Origin: Rhodospirillaceae bacterium | GTDB taxonomy: Bacteria; Pseudomonadota; Alphaproteobacteria; UBA6615 | Reading direction: 5' to 3' | DNA: 37,117 bases | Assembly: GCA_002713365.1 (NCBI GenBank) | Contig: PASR01000018.1 | Coordinates: 1 to 37,117, forward strand | Shown here: positions 8,588 through 15,835 of the stretch, piece after piece | How the letters are laid out: every line of letters begins with the position of its first letter | How positions within the stretch are numbered: position 1 is the stretch's first letter | Position numbers and translations under genes: made by a program | The notes under the pieces: generated by a model | Seen by the model: the letters and a program-made list of their open reading frames with translations, nothing else | Told to the model about the DNA's origin: nothing | Databases searched by the model: none

Positions 8588-8611
8588 TTTAATAAGATCA
8601 CACTTATTAAA
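8588..8611. promoter_or_regulatory. Candidate operator: 9-base perfect inverted repeat
   Basis: TTTAATAAG and CTTATTAAA flank the six bases ATCACA, giving a perfect 24-base dyad. It lies directly downstream of the TATACT on the - strand, where the monooxygenase transcript would begin, which is where a repressor would bind. It is AT-rich, so part of the match could be chance, but nine paired bases on each side is longer than expected locally. A hairpin in the leader RNA is the alternative. Confidence 0.45.
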
Positions 8612-8841
8612 AAGTATAACCCCTAATGATATCAATTCTATTACTAGTTTATGGAACGGCGGCAGACTAATATGGATTTTAACATATGGTGTTGATTAAT
8701 TTATAATATATTTCTGATATCTGTTATCCAACAATAAATTTAGATACATAATTTTTGTTTTGGTTATATGATTAATTAATGAATTTAGCCCTTAAAATTT
8801 AGAAATTTGAGACTTAGTATGATCAGAATTATTGTTGAATA

Positions 8842-8850
8842 TGGTATACT
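8842..8850 (+). promoter_or_regulatory. Extended -10 promoter for the GST-like/crotonase/cupin genes
   Basis: TGGTATACT is an extended -10 (TGN plus TATACT), with no good -35. Transcription would start near 8857, so the message would begin almost at the ribosome binding site GGAGGAGGT (8858-8866), giving a leader of about 15 bases. That binding site is the strongest in the window and fixes the GTG start at 8872. Confidence 0.4.
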
Positions 8851-8871
8851 GATGGTTGGAGGAGGTAATCC

Positions 8872-9468
8872 GTGAAGCTCTATATGACTGAGATGTCAGG
8901 AAATTCTTTTAAGGTCCGTGTTTTGGCTGCAATATTAGGAGTTGATTATCAGAACATACGTATTGATTGGGAGAACAAAGAGCATAAATCGACGGACTTT
9001 CTCAAACTCAACCCTAGAGGTCAGGTGCCCGTAATGGAGATTGAGAGTAAAATCTTATGGGATTCTACTGCCCATCTAGTATACATAGCTAAGAAATATG
9101 GCGGTGATGAATGGTTTCCACCAGACCCTCTTGAGATAGCTGAGATAATGCAATGGATGTCATTTGCGCAAAATGAAGTACAATTTGGTTTACAGTGGGC
9201 GCGGGGGGTTACAATATATGGCCGTCGACCAGAAAGCTTTGCAGGCTATACAGCAGATGGTAAATTGGCATTAGAGGTATTAGAGAAACAACTCTCATTA
9301 ACGGGTAATTGGTTGGCTCTAGGACGTGTAACGCTTGCTGATATTTCTTGTTATCCGTATGTTAAACGAGCCCCGGAGGGCAATATAGCATTGGGACCTT
9401 ATCCTTCTGTGAGTAAGTGGCTTGAACGTTGTGAGTCATTGCCCGGCTGGATAGTTATGGATCCATAG
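8872..9468 (+). CDS. Glutathione S-transferase-like protein
   Basis: 198 residues with the GST layout. A thioredoxin-like N-terminal domain contains LNPRGQVPVMEIES (about 46-59), with the cis-proline in the Q-V-P turn, followed by LWDSTAHLVYIAKKY, where Ser66 takes the place of the usual glutathione-binding E-S/D-S pair. A helical C-terminal domain contains the conserved VTLADISCYPYV. GSTs in catabolic clusters conjugate or isomerise glutathione adducts, and the HCCA-isomerase domain encoded at 14723 makes a glutathione-dependent step plausible. The GTG start is chosen for the very strong GGAGGAGGT six bases upstream. It is followed by a crotonase after 53 bases. Confidence 0.88.
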   Translation: MKLYMTEMSGNSFKVRVLAAILGVDYQNIRIDWENKEHKSTDFLKLNPRGQVPVMEIESKILWDSTAHLVYIAKKYGGDEWFPPDPLEIAEIMQWMSFAQNEVQFGLQWARGVTIYGRRPESFAGYTADGKLALEVLEKQLSLTGNWLALGRVTLADISCYPYVKRAPEGNIALGPYPSVSKWLERCESLPGWIVMDP

Positions 9469-9521
9469 GATTTACATCTATCTCCGTATCTTGAGTTCCA
9501 CCTAATGGTGAAAGACAGAAT

Positions 9522-10292
9522 ATGAATGATAAATTATTAACGACTGTAGAACCTTGTGAAGGAGTTATGTTAGTAACCCTAAATAGGCCTAAAAAGCGCA
9601 ATGCGCTTTCTGCTGAACTAAAAATAGCTCTTACAGAAACTGCTAAAGCATTGTCTGAGCGCAATGATATTGGAGCAGTTATACTTACTGGAAACGGCAG
9701 TGGTTTTACCTCTGGGAACGATATATCTGAGGGTAATTCTTTCGCACAAGGGCTCTCCCTTCCCGAAGCAAGGCGGCATATTCGTTTAGGACTAGAAATG
9801 TGCAATGCATGGGAGGCAATGCCTCAACTTTCAATTGCAGCAATTGAAGGTTTTTGTGTTGGTGGTGGAATATCTCTAGCAGTTGCTTGTGACTTTCGTA
9901 TTTTACATAGTAATGCTTGGCTAAGAGCGCCGGAGGTCGAACTTGGCATAACGTTTTCTTGGGGAACACTTCCAAGATTAGTTCGATTGGTGGGGCCAAA
10001 TAGAGCTAAATTGATTGCAGCCCTAGCTAGAAAAATTGATGCCAAAACTGCTTTATCGTGGGGTCTTTGCGATAATGTAGTAGATGATGTAATGCAAGAG
10101 GCGTTAGATATGGCAAAAGAAATTTCAGCGAAACCAAGAGTGGCGCAGCAGATGATCAAAGAATCAATAAACCGATTAAAAGTTGGTTCCGATAACAGTA
10201 CACTTGAGCAGGACCAAGTATTACTTAATATGAGTGATCCAAATACTCATAATTTGCAGTCGAATATTTTAAAAGGTTTGGCAGAAAAATGA
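9522..10292 (+). CDS. Enoyl-CoA hydratase/isomerase family (crotonase)
   Basis: 256 residues. The CoA-binding start VTLNRPKKRNALS, the oxyanion-hole segments GFTSGNDISEG and GFCVGGGISLAVACDFRI, and LRAPEVELGI are all typical of crotonases. The Glu in APEVE matches the first catalytic Glu of rat enoyl-CoA hydratase. The second (Glu164 in the rat enzyme) appears to be a Leu in the segment KLIAALARKIDA, so simple water addition is uncertain and another crotonase reaction (isomerase, hydrolase or lyase) is possible. It overlaps the following cupin by four bases (ATGA), which indicates translational coupling. It fits a CoA-ester branch with the 3-hydroxyacyl-CoA dehydrogenase at 12560. Confidence 0.9.
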   Translation: MNDKLLTTVEPCEGVMLVTLNRPKKRNALSAELKIALTETAKALSERNDIGAVILTGNGSGFTSGNDISEGNSFAQGLSLPEARRHIRLGLEMCNAWEAMPQLSIAAIEGFCVGGGISLAVACDFRILHSNAWLRAPEVELGITFSWGTLPRLVRLVGPNRAKLIAALARKIDAKTALSWGLCDNVVDDVMQEALDMAKEISAKPRVAQQMIKESINRLKVGSDNSTLEQDQVLLNMSDPNTHNLQSNILKGLAEK

Positions 10293-10669
10293 TTAAAAAC
10301 GGGCAAATTAGATATCTACAAGATATAAAGAAATACACCCCCCCAGACCATACAGGGACAACCAACGCCCGATTGATTGAAAAAACGTTCTGTGAAAATT
10401 TTGAAATGATTCATGGAACTATAGAGCCTGGCTGCGGAGCACATAGGCACTCTCATGATGTTCATAGTCAGGTCTGTTATGTTCTTGAAGGTGAAATGGA
10501 TGTTAGTTTTGATGACAAAAGCCCCATAAGATGTGGTCCTGGAGCTGTCGTTGAAATACCCCCAAAAGTTGAGCACCTAATTATAAACTCTGGTGAAAAG
10601 CCCTTAAAGATTCTTGTTATATATAGCCCACCTTTGCCTCCTAGGGGAGACATCCCGATTGATTGTTAA
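10289..10669 (+). CDS. Small cupin-domain protein
   Basis: 126 residues with one cupin barrel. The first motif is GCGAHRHSHDVHSQVCYVLEGE, where the HRH/HDVH histidines are the likely metal ligands. The second motif is GPGAVVEIPPKVEHLIINSG, supplying the last His. Single-domain cupins of this size are often isomerases, dioxygenases or lactonase-like, but the family is too broad for a specific call. It is coupled to the upstream crotonase by a four-base overlap and ends 26 bases before the 3' end of the convergent GST-like gene. It is one of four cupin genes in the window, including the broken one at 35636. Confidence 0.85.
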   Translation: MIKNGQIRYLQDIKKYTPPDHTGTTNARLIEKTFCENFEMIHGTIEPGCGAHRHSHDVHSQVCYVLEGEMDVSFDDKSPIRCGPGAVVEIPPKVEHLIINSGEKPLKILVIYSPPLPPRGDIPIDC

Positions 10670-10695
10670 TGGGTTTATCTAAATTAATATGTTAA

Positions 10696-11334
10696 TTAGA
10701 CTAGTGTACTTGGCCGGCTATTTATATTTTCCAGCCACCTTCTAAGATTAGTCGCTTCTTCAGGAATTTCAAATTTTAGCCGGTCAGCAAAACTGATTGT
10801 ACAAAAGGCTGTAATATCTGCGATCGAAAAATTTTTACCAGCTATATATGTTCTATCGTCAAGAATTTTATTAACTACAGTAAAAAACCTCTTTACTCTT
10901 TCTCGTCCTCTATCAGCCAATTCAGGTATTTGCTCGTAATTATCGGGACCAGTTAATGCTCGGTTTTTAAGGCCTGGAGCAGAGTTTCTTAATGACTCAC
11001 CAACCGCCAGAAAGCCATCTATTTCCATCCTCCATTGCATGTCAGCAACCATAGCCTTTTCCTCTTTATCAACTCCCATTAACGGAGGGTTCGGATAAGC
11101 ATCTTCTAAATATCGACAGCATCCAGCAGTGCTGAAGAACCGTTCCCCTGTTTCAGTTTCGAGCACCGGAACAGTGCAATAAGGGTTAATATTTTTAAAC
11201 TCAGGACTTAATTGTTCGGCATCTCGCAGGTTCACCTCTATATTTTTAATAGAATTTGTTAATCCCTTTTCAGCAATAAACATTCTTACCTGTCGAGGAC
11301 TTGGCGCAGTTGTGCAGTCATAAAATATAATCAC
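10696..11334 (-). CDS. Glutathione S-transferase family protein
   Basis: 212 residues. The thioredoxin-like domain begins MIIFYDCTTAPSPRQVRMFI with a proline-containing active-site helix, and continues with INPYCTVPVLETETGERFFS (about 49-68), including the cis-Pro. The C-terminal helical domain has the IAGKNFSIADITAFCTI segment typical of GSTs. The usual acidic-Ser glutathione clamp is replaced by F-S-T. It resembles bacterial GSTs near MaiA-like or dehalogenase-type enzymes, but the substrate is not assignable. The gene stands alone on the - strand, convergent with the cupin at 10289 and divergent from the cupins at 11680. Confidence 0.88.
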   Translation of the reverse strand: MIIFYDCTTAPSPRQVRMFIAEKGLTNSIKNIEVNLRDAEQLSPEFKNINPYCTVPVLETETGERFFSTAGCCRYLEDAYPNPPLMGVDKEEKAMVADMQWRMEIDGFLAVGESLRNSAPGLKNRALTGPDNYEQIPELADRGRERVKRFFTVVNKILDDRTYIAGKNFSIADITAFCTISFADRLKFEIPEEATNLRRWLENINSRPSTLV

Positions 11335-11679
11335 TTGGCTTCTCCATTTATATTCAGATTATCACAGCTATTAATTTGAAAATATAGTTGGCTCTTTTTA
11401 AGGCTGGTGTGATAAAAATTATCATCGTCTTTTATAAGTGTAATTTTTCTTCTCAAGAATATTTGTATCATAGGCAATTTGCTGAATACTATGGTTAGTT
11501 ACATAAAATGTTATATTAATTGGAGGCTATAAAATAATTTTCTTAAATATTCTTAACTACCAGTTCTCGTAATACTTTCTTTAGGCCTAAACATGAGATT
11601 TTATAATTTATGTAGTTAAGGAATGATCATTATTTATTATTAACTAAATTTATAAAATCAGTTAAATGGAGAGAGACTA
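11335..11679. other. Divergent intergenic region with short palindromes
   Basis: 345 bases between the leftward GST-like gene and the rightward cupin pair, with no coding frame I can support. It holds TGATAA-AAA-TTATCA (11410-11424), an extra TTATCA half-site at 11359-11364, TTAGGCCTAA (11581-11590) and AATGATCATT (11622-11631). The ribosome binding site GGAGAGA precedes the ATG at 11680. No convincing -35/-10 pair or RNA gene was seen. Confidence 0.55.
11410..11424. promoter_or_regulatory. Candidate operator palindrome TGATAA-N3-TTATCA
   Basis: A perfect dyad with six-base arms and an AAA centre, in the divergent region between the GST-like gene and the tandem cupins. A matching half-site (TTATCA) occurs at 11359-11364. 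No regulator gene in the window can be tied to it, and the AT content makes chance palindromes fairly likely. Confidence 0.3.
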
Positions 11680-12099
11680 ATGACAGGAGATAATACAAAG
11701 CAAACCAAGACAGAAGGTGCGTATTCTGCGGGTGAAGGAAAATATTTTTTTGAGGTTTCTAATTTAACCGGTTTCAAAGCCGGCCCTAATTATGCTGATA
11801 CATACGGTTCAGTGGTTGAGGGGGAATTAACGCAAGTGGGTATTATGACAATTCCTGCGGGCATGTCATCTGATCCTCATACCCATCCAAATGAGCAATG
11901 GGTTTATTTGTTAAGGGGGCGTTTAAGTGCTGTTGTAGACGGCCAAGAAAAACAAGTTTCCCCAGGTGAACTGATGTATATTCCAGCAAATACAGTTCAC
12001 AGTGTAGATGTTTTGCCCGGTGAAGATGCCCACTTCTTTACTTGTAAGGATTTACGCCATGGTATTGCGGGTACGCCAATAGGTCCTGAACGAAAATAA
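11680..12099 (+). CDS. Cupin-domain protein, first of a near-identical tandem pair
   Basis: 139 residues, single cupin domain. The motif DPHTHPNEQWVYLLRGRL gives likely metal ligands His67, His69 and Glu72, and PGELMYIPANTVH gives His107. From residue 37 to the end it differs from the next gene's product at only six of 103 positions, while residues 1-36 match at about 16. Toward the 3' end the DNA is identical for about 80 bases, third codon positions included. Binding of a divalent metal is expected; the reaction is unknown. The pair begins a + strand train leading into a 3-hydroxyacyl-CoA dehydrogenase and an Old Yellow Enzyme. Confidence 0.9.
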   Translation: MTGDNTKQTKTEGAYSAGEGKYFFEVSNLTGFKAGPNYADTYGSVVEGELTQVGIMTIPAGMSSDPHTHPNEQWVYLLRGRLSAVVDGQEKQVSPGELMYIPANTVHSVDVLPGEDAHFFTCKDLRHGIAGTPIGPERK

Positions 12100-12131
12100 T
12101 TTAAAATAAACCTATGTAATGAGGATTAAAG

Positions 12132-12551
12132 ATGTCTAAAAAATCTACAGAAGAAACCAAGACCGATGGCGCTTATAAAGGAGGAGACGGAACTTATTTT
12201 TATGACGTGGGAAAGCTATCATATGTAAATGCTGGTCAAAATTATGCTGATACATACGGCTCAGTAGTTGAAGGAGAATTAACGCAAGTGGGCATTATGA
12301 CAATTCCAGAGGGCATGTCGTCTGATCCTCATACCCATCCTAATGAGCAATGGATTTATTTGTTAAAGGGGCGTTTAAGTGCTGTTGTTGATGGCCAAGA
12401 AAAACAAGTTTCTCCAGGTGAACTGATTTATATTCCAGCAAATATAGTTCACAATGTAGATGTTTTGCCCGGTGAAGATGCCCACTTCTTTACTTGTAAG
12501 GATTTACGCCATGGTATTGCGGGTACGCCAATAGGCCCTGAACGAAAGTAG
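12132..12551 (+). CDS. Cupin-domain protein, second of a near-identical tandem pair
   Basis: 139 residues, the same length and cupin layout as the protein encoded at 11680, with all likely metal ligands kept (His67, His69, Glu72, His107). The six changes after residue 36 are A60E, V75I, R79K, M99I, T105I and S108N, mostly conservative. It starts 33 bases after the first copy with GAGG just upstream, and ends eight bases before the GTG of the dehydrogenase gene. A recent duplication alone would not leave the N-terminal third so divergent, so gene conversion is likely. The copies may form heteromers or have divided roles. Confidence 0.9.
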   Translation: MSKKSTEETKTDGAYKGGDGTYFYDVGKLSYVNAGQNYADTYGSVVEGELTQVGIMTIPEGMSSDPHTHPNEQWIYLLKGRLSAVVDGQEKQVSPGELIYIPANIVHNVDVLPGEDAHFFTCKDLRHGIAGTPIGPERK

Positions 12552-12559
12552 TTTAAAAA

Positions 12560-13498
12560 GTGAATAAGAAATTACATGAAACTGTAGCAGTCATCGGCTC
12601 CGGTACGATAGGTGCATCATGGGCAAGTTATTTTTTGGCCCAGGGTTGTAGCGTTCGAATTTGGGATCCAGACTCTAATTTTTATGAACGAACAAAACTT
12701 TTTATCGATAACGTTTGGCCAATTATGAAAGAGCTTGGTATTGCTGAATTGGCTTCGCCAGATAATGCTATTTATTGTAAAAGTATGGCTGAAGCAATTT
12801 CAGGGTCTACATTTGTACAAGAGAGTGGACCAGAGAACGCGGAATTAAAAACAAAACTAATTGCAGACATTGATAGTATTTTATCACCAGATATTGTGAT
12901 ATCTTCAAGCTCGACCGCTCTGCCAACTAGCGAATTTCAGGGTGGGGCGAAGCATCCACAGCGTGTGGTTTTAGGGCATCCGTTTAATCCCCCGCATTTA
13001 ATGCCTTTGGTTGAAGTGGGGGGAGGAAAAAAGACTGAGGTATGGGCCGTGGATAGAGCGATTGATTTCTATCAAAAGATAGGTAAATCCCCGGTAAGGT
13101 TACGCGCTGAAATACCTGGCCATCTGGCTAATCGCTTACAAGCAGCAGTTTATCGCGAAGCAGTTTATCTGGTGTCTGAGGGGTATGCTTCTGTTTCTGA
13201 CATAGATATGGCGATGGCTCAGGGACCAGGGCTAAGGTGGGCCTTTATGGGGCCACACATGACTTATCATTTGGGAGGAGGATCTGGCGGAATATCTAAT
13301 TATTTTGATATTCTGGGTTCTAGCCAAGAGAGACGTTGGGCAGCCCTCGGTGAGCCCAAGCTTACAGATGAGGTAAAAGAAAAAATTATAGAGGGCGTTA
13401 AAGAGGAAGCAGGGGGACGTTCTTTAGAAATGTTGGCTGCTGATCGAGATGAGATTTTAGTAAACCTTTTGAAGGTATTACAAAAAAAATCTCTATAA
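12560..13498 (+). CDS. 3-hydroxyacyl-CoA dehydrogenase family (carnitine/gulonate dehydrogenase-like)
   Basis: 312 residues. The NAD-binding GSGTIG is at 13-18, with Asp36/Asp38 after the second strand (RIWDPDSN) favouring NAD. The catalytic-region signature GHPFNPPHLMPLVEV begins at 139, with the catalytic His in HPFNPP, and PGHLANRLQAA starts the C-terminal domain. A single-domain protein of about 310 residues with GHPFNPPHL looks more like carnitine 3-dehydrogenase or lambda-crystallin/L-gulonate dehydrogenase than a fatty-acid FadB. The substrate is therefore a small beta-hydroxy acid or its CoA ester. GTG is taken as the start because it gives the Rossmann strand at the usual distance. 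Confidence 0.9.
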   Translation: MNKKLHETVAVIGSGTIGASWASYFLAQGCSVRIWDPDSNFYERTKLFIDNVWPIMKELGIAELASPDNAIYCKSMAEAISGSTFVQESGPENAELKTKLIADIDSILSPDIVISSSSTALPTSEFQGGAKHPQRVVLGHPFNPPHLMPLVEVGGGKKTEVWAVDRAIDFYQKIGKSPVRLRAEIPGHLANRLQAAVYREAVYLVSEGYASVSDIDMAMAQGPGLRWAFMGPHMTYHLGGGSGGISNYFDILGSSQERRWAALGEPKLTDEVKEKIIEGVKEEAGGRSLEMLAADRDEILVNLLKVLQKKSL

Positions 13499-13531
13499 CT
13501 AAGTCCTATAAATAAAACAAAGGAGAAATTT

Positions 13532-14686
13532 GTGAGCGAAACCAATGATTCTAAACCACTTTTATTTACCCCTCTTACATTGGGTGAAGTAACACTTAAA
13601 AATAGAGTGGTAATATCTCCAATGTGTCAATATTCCGCGACCAATGGTTTGGCGAATGATTGGCATAGTATACACCTCGGACAGTATGCGCTGGGAGGAT
13701 CTGGTTTGGTGTTTTGTGAAGCTGCTGCTGTTGAAGAGCGAGGAAGGATTACTCATGGTGATTTGGGCATATGGTCAGCGGAACATGCTACTGCATTAAA
13801 ACCTATTGTATCTTTTATATCTGCTCAGGGCTCTGTCCCGGGGATACAAATAGCCCATGCTGGTCGTAAAGCAAGTATGCAACGCCCTTGGTTTGGAAAT
13901 GGCCCATTGGAAGAGAGCGACTTTAGGCGTGGTGAAAAGCCTTGGGATATAGTGGCTCCTAGTCCTGAACCAATTAATGAAAAATCCTTAATGCCCCATG
14001 AGCTATCTATTAGAGAGATAAAGGAAATACAGGAGGCGTTTGCGAACGCTACCAGACATGCAAATACAGCAGGGTTTGAGGTTCTTGAAATTCATTCGGC
14101 TCATGGATACCTTTCTCATACTTTTTTATCTCCGCTGTCTAATCTCAGGAATGATATATATGGTGGAGACTTAAACGGAAGAATGAGGTTCACTCTTGAA
14201 ACGGTAGAAAAGGTTCGCGCTGTATGGCCGGCCGGCAAACCACTTTTTGTTCGTATATCTACGATTGATGGAGCGGATGGTGGTTGGACAATGGAGGATT
14301 CGATTGCTTTAACTAATGAGATGAAAATTAGAGGAGTTGATGTTATTGATTGTTCGTCAGGGGGTATTGCGGGAACTGTGACCGCTTCTCGGGAACCTTT
14401 GCCTCTAGGGTTTCGGGTTTCTTTATCAGATGAGTTGCGCCGTAATAATAATATTTTGACTATGACTCATGGGCTTATTTTACACGCTAATCAAGCTGAG
14501 AAAATATTGCAGTCCGGCGACGCCGATCTGATAGGAATAGCTCGTGAGGCCCTATATAATCCTTATTGGGCTCGTCATGCAGCGAATGAGTTGGACTTTG
14601 ATGAAAATTACTCTGATTGGCCAGAACAATATGGTTGGTGGTTGACAAGGCGTGAAGCTCACTTGAAAAACATAGGTGTTCGTTAA
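13532..14686 (+). CDS. NADH:flavin oxidoreductase, Old Yellow Enzyme family (YqjM-like)
   Basis: 384 residues forming an FMN TIM barrel. PMCQYSA (30-36) carries the Cys that marks the YqjM/XenA class, QIAHAGRKA (about 107-115) binds flavin, HSAH (188-191) supplies the His pair that holds the substrate carbonyl, and SPLSNLRNDIYGG follows. GTG at 13532 is preceded by AAAGGAGA. These enzymes reduce activated C=C bonds of enones or nitro groups with NAD(P)H. It follows the 3-hydroxyacyl dehydrogenase by 33 bases and precedes the HCCA-isomerase fusion by 36, a tight operon. It may reduce an unsaturated ring or side-chain intermediate. Confidence 0.93.
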   Translation: MSETNDSKPLLFTPLTLGEVTLKNRVVISPMCQYSATNGLANDWHSIHLGQYALGGSGLVFCEAAAVEERGRITHGDLGIWSAEHATALKPIVSFISAQGSVPGIQIAHAGRKASMQRPWFGNGPLEESDFRRGEKPWDIVAPSPEPINEKSLMPHELSIREIKEIQEAFANATRHANTAGFEVLEIHSAHGYLSHTFLSPLSNLRNDIYGGDLNGRMRFTLETVEKVRAVWPAGKPLFVRISTIDGADGGWTMEDSIALTNEMKIRGVDVIDCSSGGIAGTVTASREPLPLGFRVSLSDELRRNNNILTMTHGLILHANQAEKILQSGDADLIGIAREALYNPYWARHAANELDFDENYSDWPEQYGWWLTRREAHLKNIGVR

Positions 14687-14722
14687 AAGTATAAAAACTA
14701 ATAATTTAAAGAAAGACTTCAT

Positions 14723-15739
14723 ATGCCATCCCCTATTCGTTTCTATTTTGATTTTGTTTCCGCTTATTCGTATGTCGCGATGAATCGGATAGATAAAGTG
14801 GCTGCAAGATATGGCCGTGAAGTTGACTGGAAGGTGGTTGTTTTACCAGATATATTAGACCATCATAATTCTATATCACCTCGAGAACAGCCAGCTAAAT
14901 TCGCCCATAACCAGAAAGATTTTCCTAGGTTATGTAAGATGCATGGACTGCCAGTTACTTTTCCACCAGAGGTTCCTCCTTATGGTGCAACCCTGCATAG
15001 ATTAGTATTTCTTCGTTTAAAAAGAACAAACATTGAGTTAGCTAAAAATTTTAGTCTAGCTGTTGGTAATCGTTACTTTGGCATGGGTAAGGAGGTTCGG
15101 ACCGCTCGTCAGTTGGCCTCTGCCTGCAGTGATTACGGTGTTCCAATCGGTATTGATGAGATAAAGGCAGCAGAAAATGATAGAACGGCGCAAAAGTCTT
15201 TATCTTCAGGCTTTAAACGTGCAATCGCCGATGGAATGTTTGGTGCTCCCTTTATGGTGTGTGATGGAGAAAAATACTGGGGGGCAGACCGTCTCGACCA
15301 CTTAGAATATAACTTAAAGAGAAAAATAAAAGTACCCCGTGGATTCGAGCCATTTCCCTTACTAAGTAATTTCACTGAACGTAATGGTCCTTTATTTCAT
15401 AGAGTGAGGAATGGTAAAATAACCTTTGCATTTAGAGTCGACGAGAGACACCTAAACCCTCGAGAAGTTGTTCATGGTGGCTGGTTAACTAGTTTTGTTG
15501 ACGTATCTATGGCAAAAACAGCAATGTTTCAAATCGGCCGTGATGGTGTTGCCCCTACTATCCATCTAGAAACCGATTTTATTGGTGCTATAAAACCCGG
15601 CCAATGGGTTGAATGTCAGGCTAATTTAGTAAATAGGACACGTTCTATGAATTTTGTTGAGGGCGTGGTAACTGCAGATGGAATACCTGTAGCGCGCTGT
15701 TCAGCAATTTTTAAAATTCCGTATAATTTACAAACATAA
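14723..15739 (+). CDS. Fusion: 2-hydroxychromene-2-carboxylate isomerase/DsbA domain plus hotdog thioesterase domain
   Basis: 338 residues in one uninterrupted frame. Residues about 1-200 match HCCA isomerase/kappa-GST proteins: IRFYFDFVSAYSYVAM at the N-terminus, with Ser13 in the glutathione-activating position, and GMFGAPFMVCDGEKYWGADR at 171-190. Residues about 215-338 form a hotdog domain of the PaaI thioesterase type: VVHGGWLTSFVDVSMAK at 249-265 with the H-G-G turn and Asp260, then HLETDFIGAIKPGQWVE. HCCA isomerase interconverts a chromene carboxylate and its open enone, a glutathione-dependent step in naphthalene-type pathways. A hotdog domain would hydrolyse a CoA or other thioester. 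I do not know this pairing as a standard architecture. Confidence 0.87.
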   Translation: MPSPIRFYFDFVSAYSYVAMNRIDKVAARYGREVDWKVVVLPDILDHHNSISPREQPAKFAHNQKDFPRLCKMHGLPVTFPPEVPPYGATLHRLVFLRLKRTNIELAKNFSLAVGNRYFGMGKEVRTARQLASACSDYGVPIGIDEIKAAENDRTAQKSLSSGFKRAIADGMFGAPFMVCDGEKYWGADRLDHLEYNLKRKIKVPRGFEPFPLLSNFTERNGPLFHRVRNGKITFAFRVDERHLNPREVVHGGWLTSFVDVSMAKTAMFQIGRDGVAPTIHLETDFIGAIKPGQWVECQANLVNRTRSMNFVEGVVTADGIPVARCSAIFKIPYNLQT

Positions 15740-15835
15740 ATAAATTAGTAGTTCTAGCTAGCAGTTTGCATTAGTAATTAAAACGTTTATGGCCAAAATA
15801 ATGCACGTCCTTTATATATACCTTTCATATAGCCT

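Larger units (their letters stand above)
8536..8871. other. Divergent intergenic region with two candidate promoters
   Basis: These 336 bases separate the leftward FAD monooxygenase from the rightward GST-like gene and contain no coding frame I can support. On the - strand there is a TATACT at 8613-8618 without a good -35, followed over the predicted start site by the inverted repeat at 8588-8611. On the + strand there is an extended -10 at 8842-8850 just before a very strong ribosome binding site. No RNA gene is seen. Confidence 0.6.
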
